A DNA stretch of 64,000 bases. It comes from Calliopsis andreniformis (taxonomy: Eukaryota; Arthropoda; Insecta; Hymenoptera; Andrenidae). Positions 63,746 to 64,000 of this stretch are shown here, in pieces. Location: positions 620,001 to 684,000 of the forward strand of contig NW_027480530.1 in NCBI RefSeq assembly GCF_051401765.1, read 5' to 3'. The first letter of the stretch is position 1. Each line of letters opens with the position of its first letter. The notes beneath the pieces are model-generated. The model made no database searches, had not been told where the DNA came from, and was given only the letters and a program-made list of their open reading frames with translations. The position numbers and the translations under genes are program-made.

Positions 63746-64000
63746 CTCCTGACACTGCTCCTTACACTGCTCCTGACACTGACACTGCTAGTGATCCTGA
63801 GAATGCTACTGACACTGCTCCTGACACTGACACTGCTGCTGATCCTGAGAATGCTCCTGACACTGCTCCTGACACTGACACTGGTCCTGACACTGCTCCT
63901 GAAACTGACACTGGTCCTGACGCTGCTCCTGAAACTGACACTGGTCCTGACACTGACACTGCTCCTCACACTGCTCCAGACACTGACACTGCTTCTGACC

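Larger units (their letters stand above)
1..64000. repeat. Hexamer-derived satellite / megasatellite array filling the window
   Basis: Every stretch inspected is a run of CTGACA and CTGCTC words or variants differing by one or two bases. Units are mainly 12 bp (CTGCTCCTGACA) and 18 bp (the same plus a second CTGACA). Common variants of the GACACT register are GGCACT, GTCACT, GCCACT, GAAACT, CACACT, AACACT, GATACT, GACGCT, GACATT and GACACA. Common variants of GCTCCT are GCTGCT, GTTCCT, GGTCCT, GCTTCT, GCTCGT, GCTCCA, GCTCCC and GATCCT. The consensus 12-mer has 5 C, 3 T, 2 G and 2 A, so the + strand is strongly C-rich over G and CpG is scarce. I infer eukaryotic satellite DNA. No unique flank is visible at either edge, so the true array is longer than the window. 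Confidence 0.97.
28446..64000. repeat. Domain E: mosaic of reshuffled satellite modules
   Basis: Landmarks here read GTAACTGACACTTGTCCTG where domains A-D mostly read GTGTCTAACACTTGTCCTG or GTGTCTGACACTTG. Duplicated modules of about 0.4-3.4 kb recur in varying order instead of in a single regular series. Phase-breaking words typical of E are CTGAACACTGTCAC (extra A; near 32788, 35610, 39088, 42473, 47390 and 52404), GATCCTGCACTGCTCC (2 bp short), CTCACACACTGCTCC (2 bp extra) and CAGCTCTGACACTG (1 bp short). The array continues past base 64000. Confidence 0.88.

Noticed and set aside
1..64000. CRISPR array
   Set aside because: There are no constant repeats separated by unique spacers. The 'spacers' would be the same hexamers. 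There are also no cas genes.
1..64000. Telomeric repeat
   Set aside because: The hexamers CTGACA and CTGCTC are not TTAGGG-like or any telomere repeat I know, and the long-unit structure does not fit simple telomere DNA.
1..64000. LTR, LINE, SINE or DNA transposon copy
   Set aside because: No terminal repeats, poly-A tails, transposase or reverse transcriptase motifs, or target-site duplications were seen in non-repeat context.
1..64000. tRNA, rRNA or other structured RNA gene
   Set aside because: No conserved RNA gene sequence can fit in the two-hexamer text.
1..64000. TGACA words as clustered homeodomain (TGIF/MEIS-like) binding sites
   Set aside because: TGACA is part of the basic hexamer and so occurs everywhere. 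Its density carries no information about function here.

Overview
The whole 64-kb window is one uninterrupted block of tandemly repetitive DNA. I can read no unique sequence, no RNA gene, no recognisable transposon and no protein-coding gene in it. At the smallest scale it is built from two hexamers on the + strand, CTGACA (A) and CTGCTC (B), and their one-step variants. They are strung together mostly as 12-bp (BA) and 18-bp (BAA) units. The array runs off both ends of the window. An array this long, with layered higher-order repeats, points to a eukaryotic satellite or megasatellite (heterochromatin, subtelomere or a large expanded minisatellite). The species cannot be told from the sequence.

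Layout. Positions 1-8539 (copy A) and 8540-16068 (copy B) are two tandem copies of a super-repeat of about 8.5 kb. Copy A carries an extra 816-bp tandem duplication (6385-7200 / 7201-8016) that B lacks. A 370-bp addition (16069-16438) leads into a third, truncated copy C (16439-about 18988). Positions about 18989-28445 (domain D) hold higher-order repeats of about 2.2-2.4 kb, plus one 730-bp short copy. Positions about 28446-64000 (domain E) are a mosaic of related modules copied many times. Readable offsets in E include 6300, 3385, 1854, 8503, 14600, 19616, 4337, 5878, 4481, 2003, 20476 and 12955 bp. All domains share the same variant words and one recurring landmark module of about 105-125 bp, so the whole array has one ancestry.

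Open reading frames. Very long ORFs run through the window, up to 2531 codons on + and 1728 on -. They follow from the hexamers. Read on +, the repeat gives Leu-Thr-Leu-Leu in one phase, Asp-Thr-Ala-Pro in another, and a TGA stop every few codons in the third. On the minus strand all three phases are naturally open. The long + ORFs run across 1-2 bp indels that switch them between the two open phases, and most end where an indel moves them into the TGA phase. I therefore treat them as by-products of the satellite.

Main points of interest: the multi-level structure, the inherited phase-breaking indels that act as lineage markers, the conserved landmark module, and very recent multi-kilobase duplications inside the array. 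I do not see an enzymatic or defence system. If anything new is here, it is the satellite family and its architecture. Block edges are good to roughly 10-40 bp, because the monomer background hides exact junctions.
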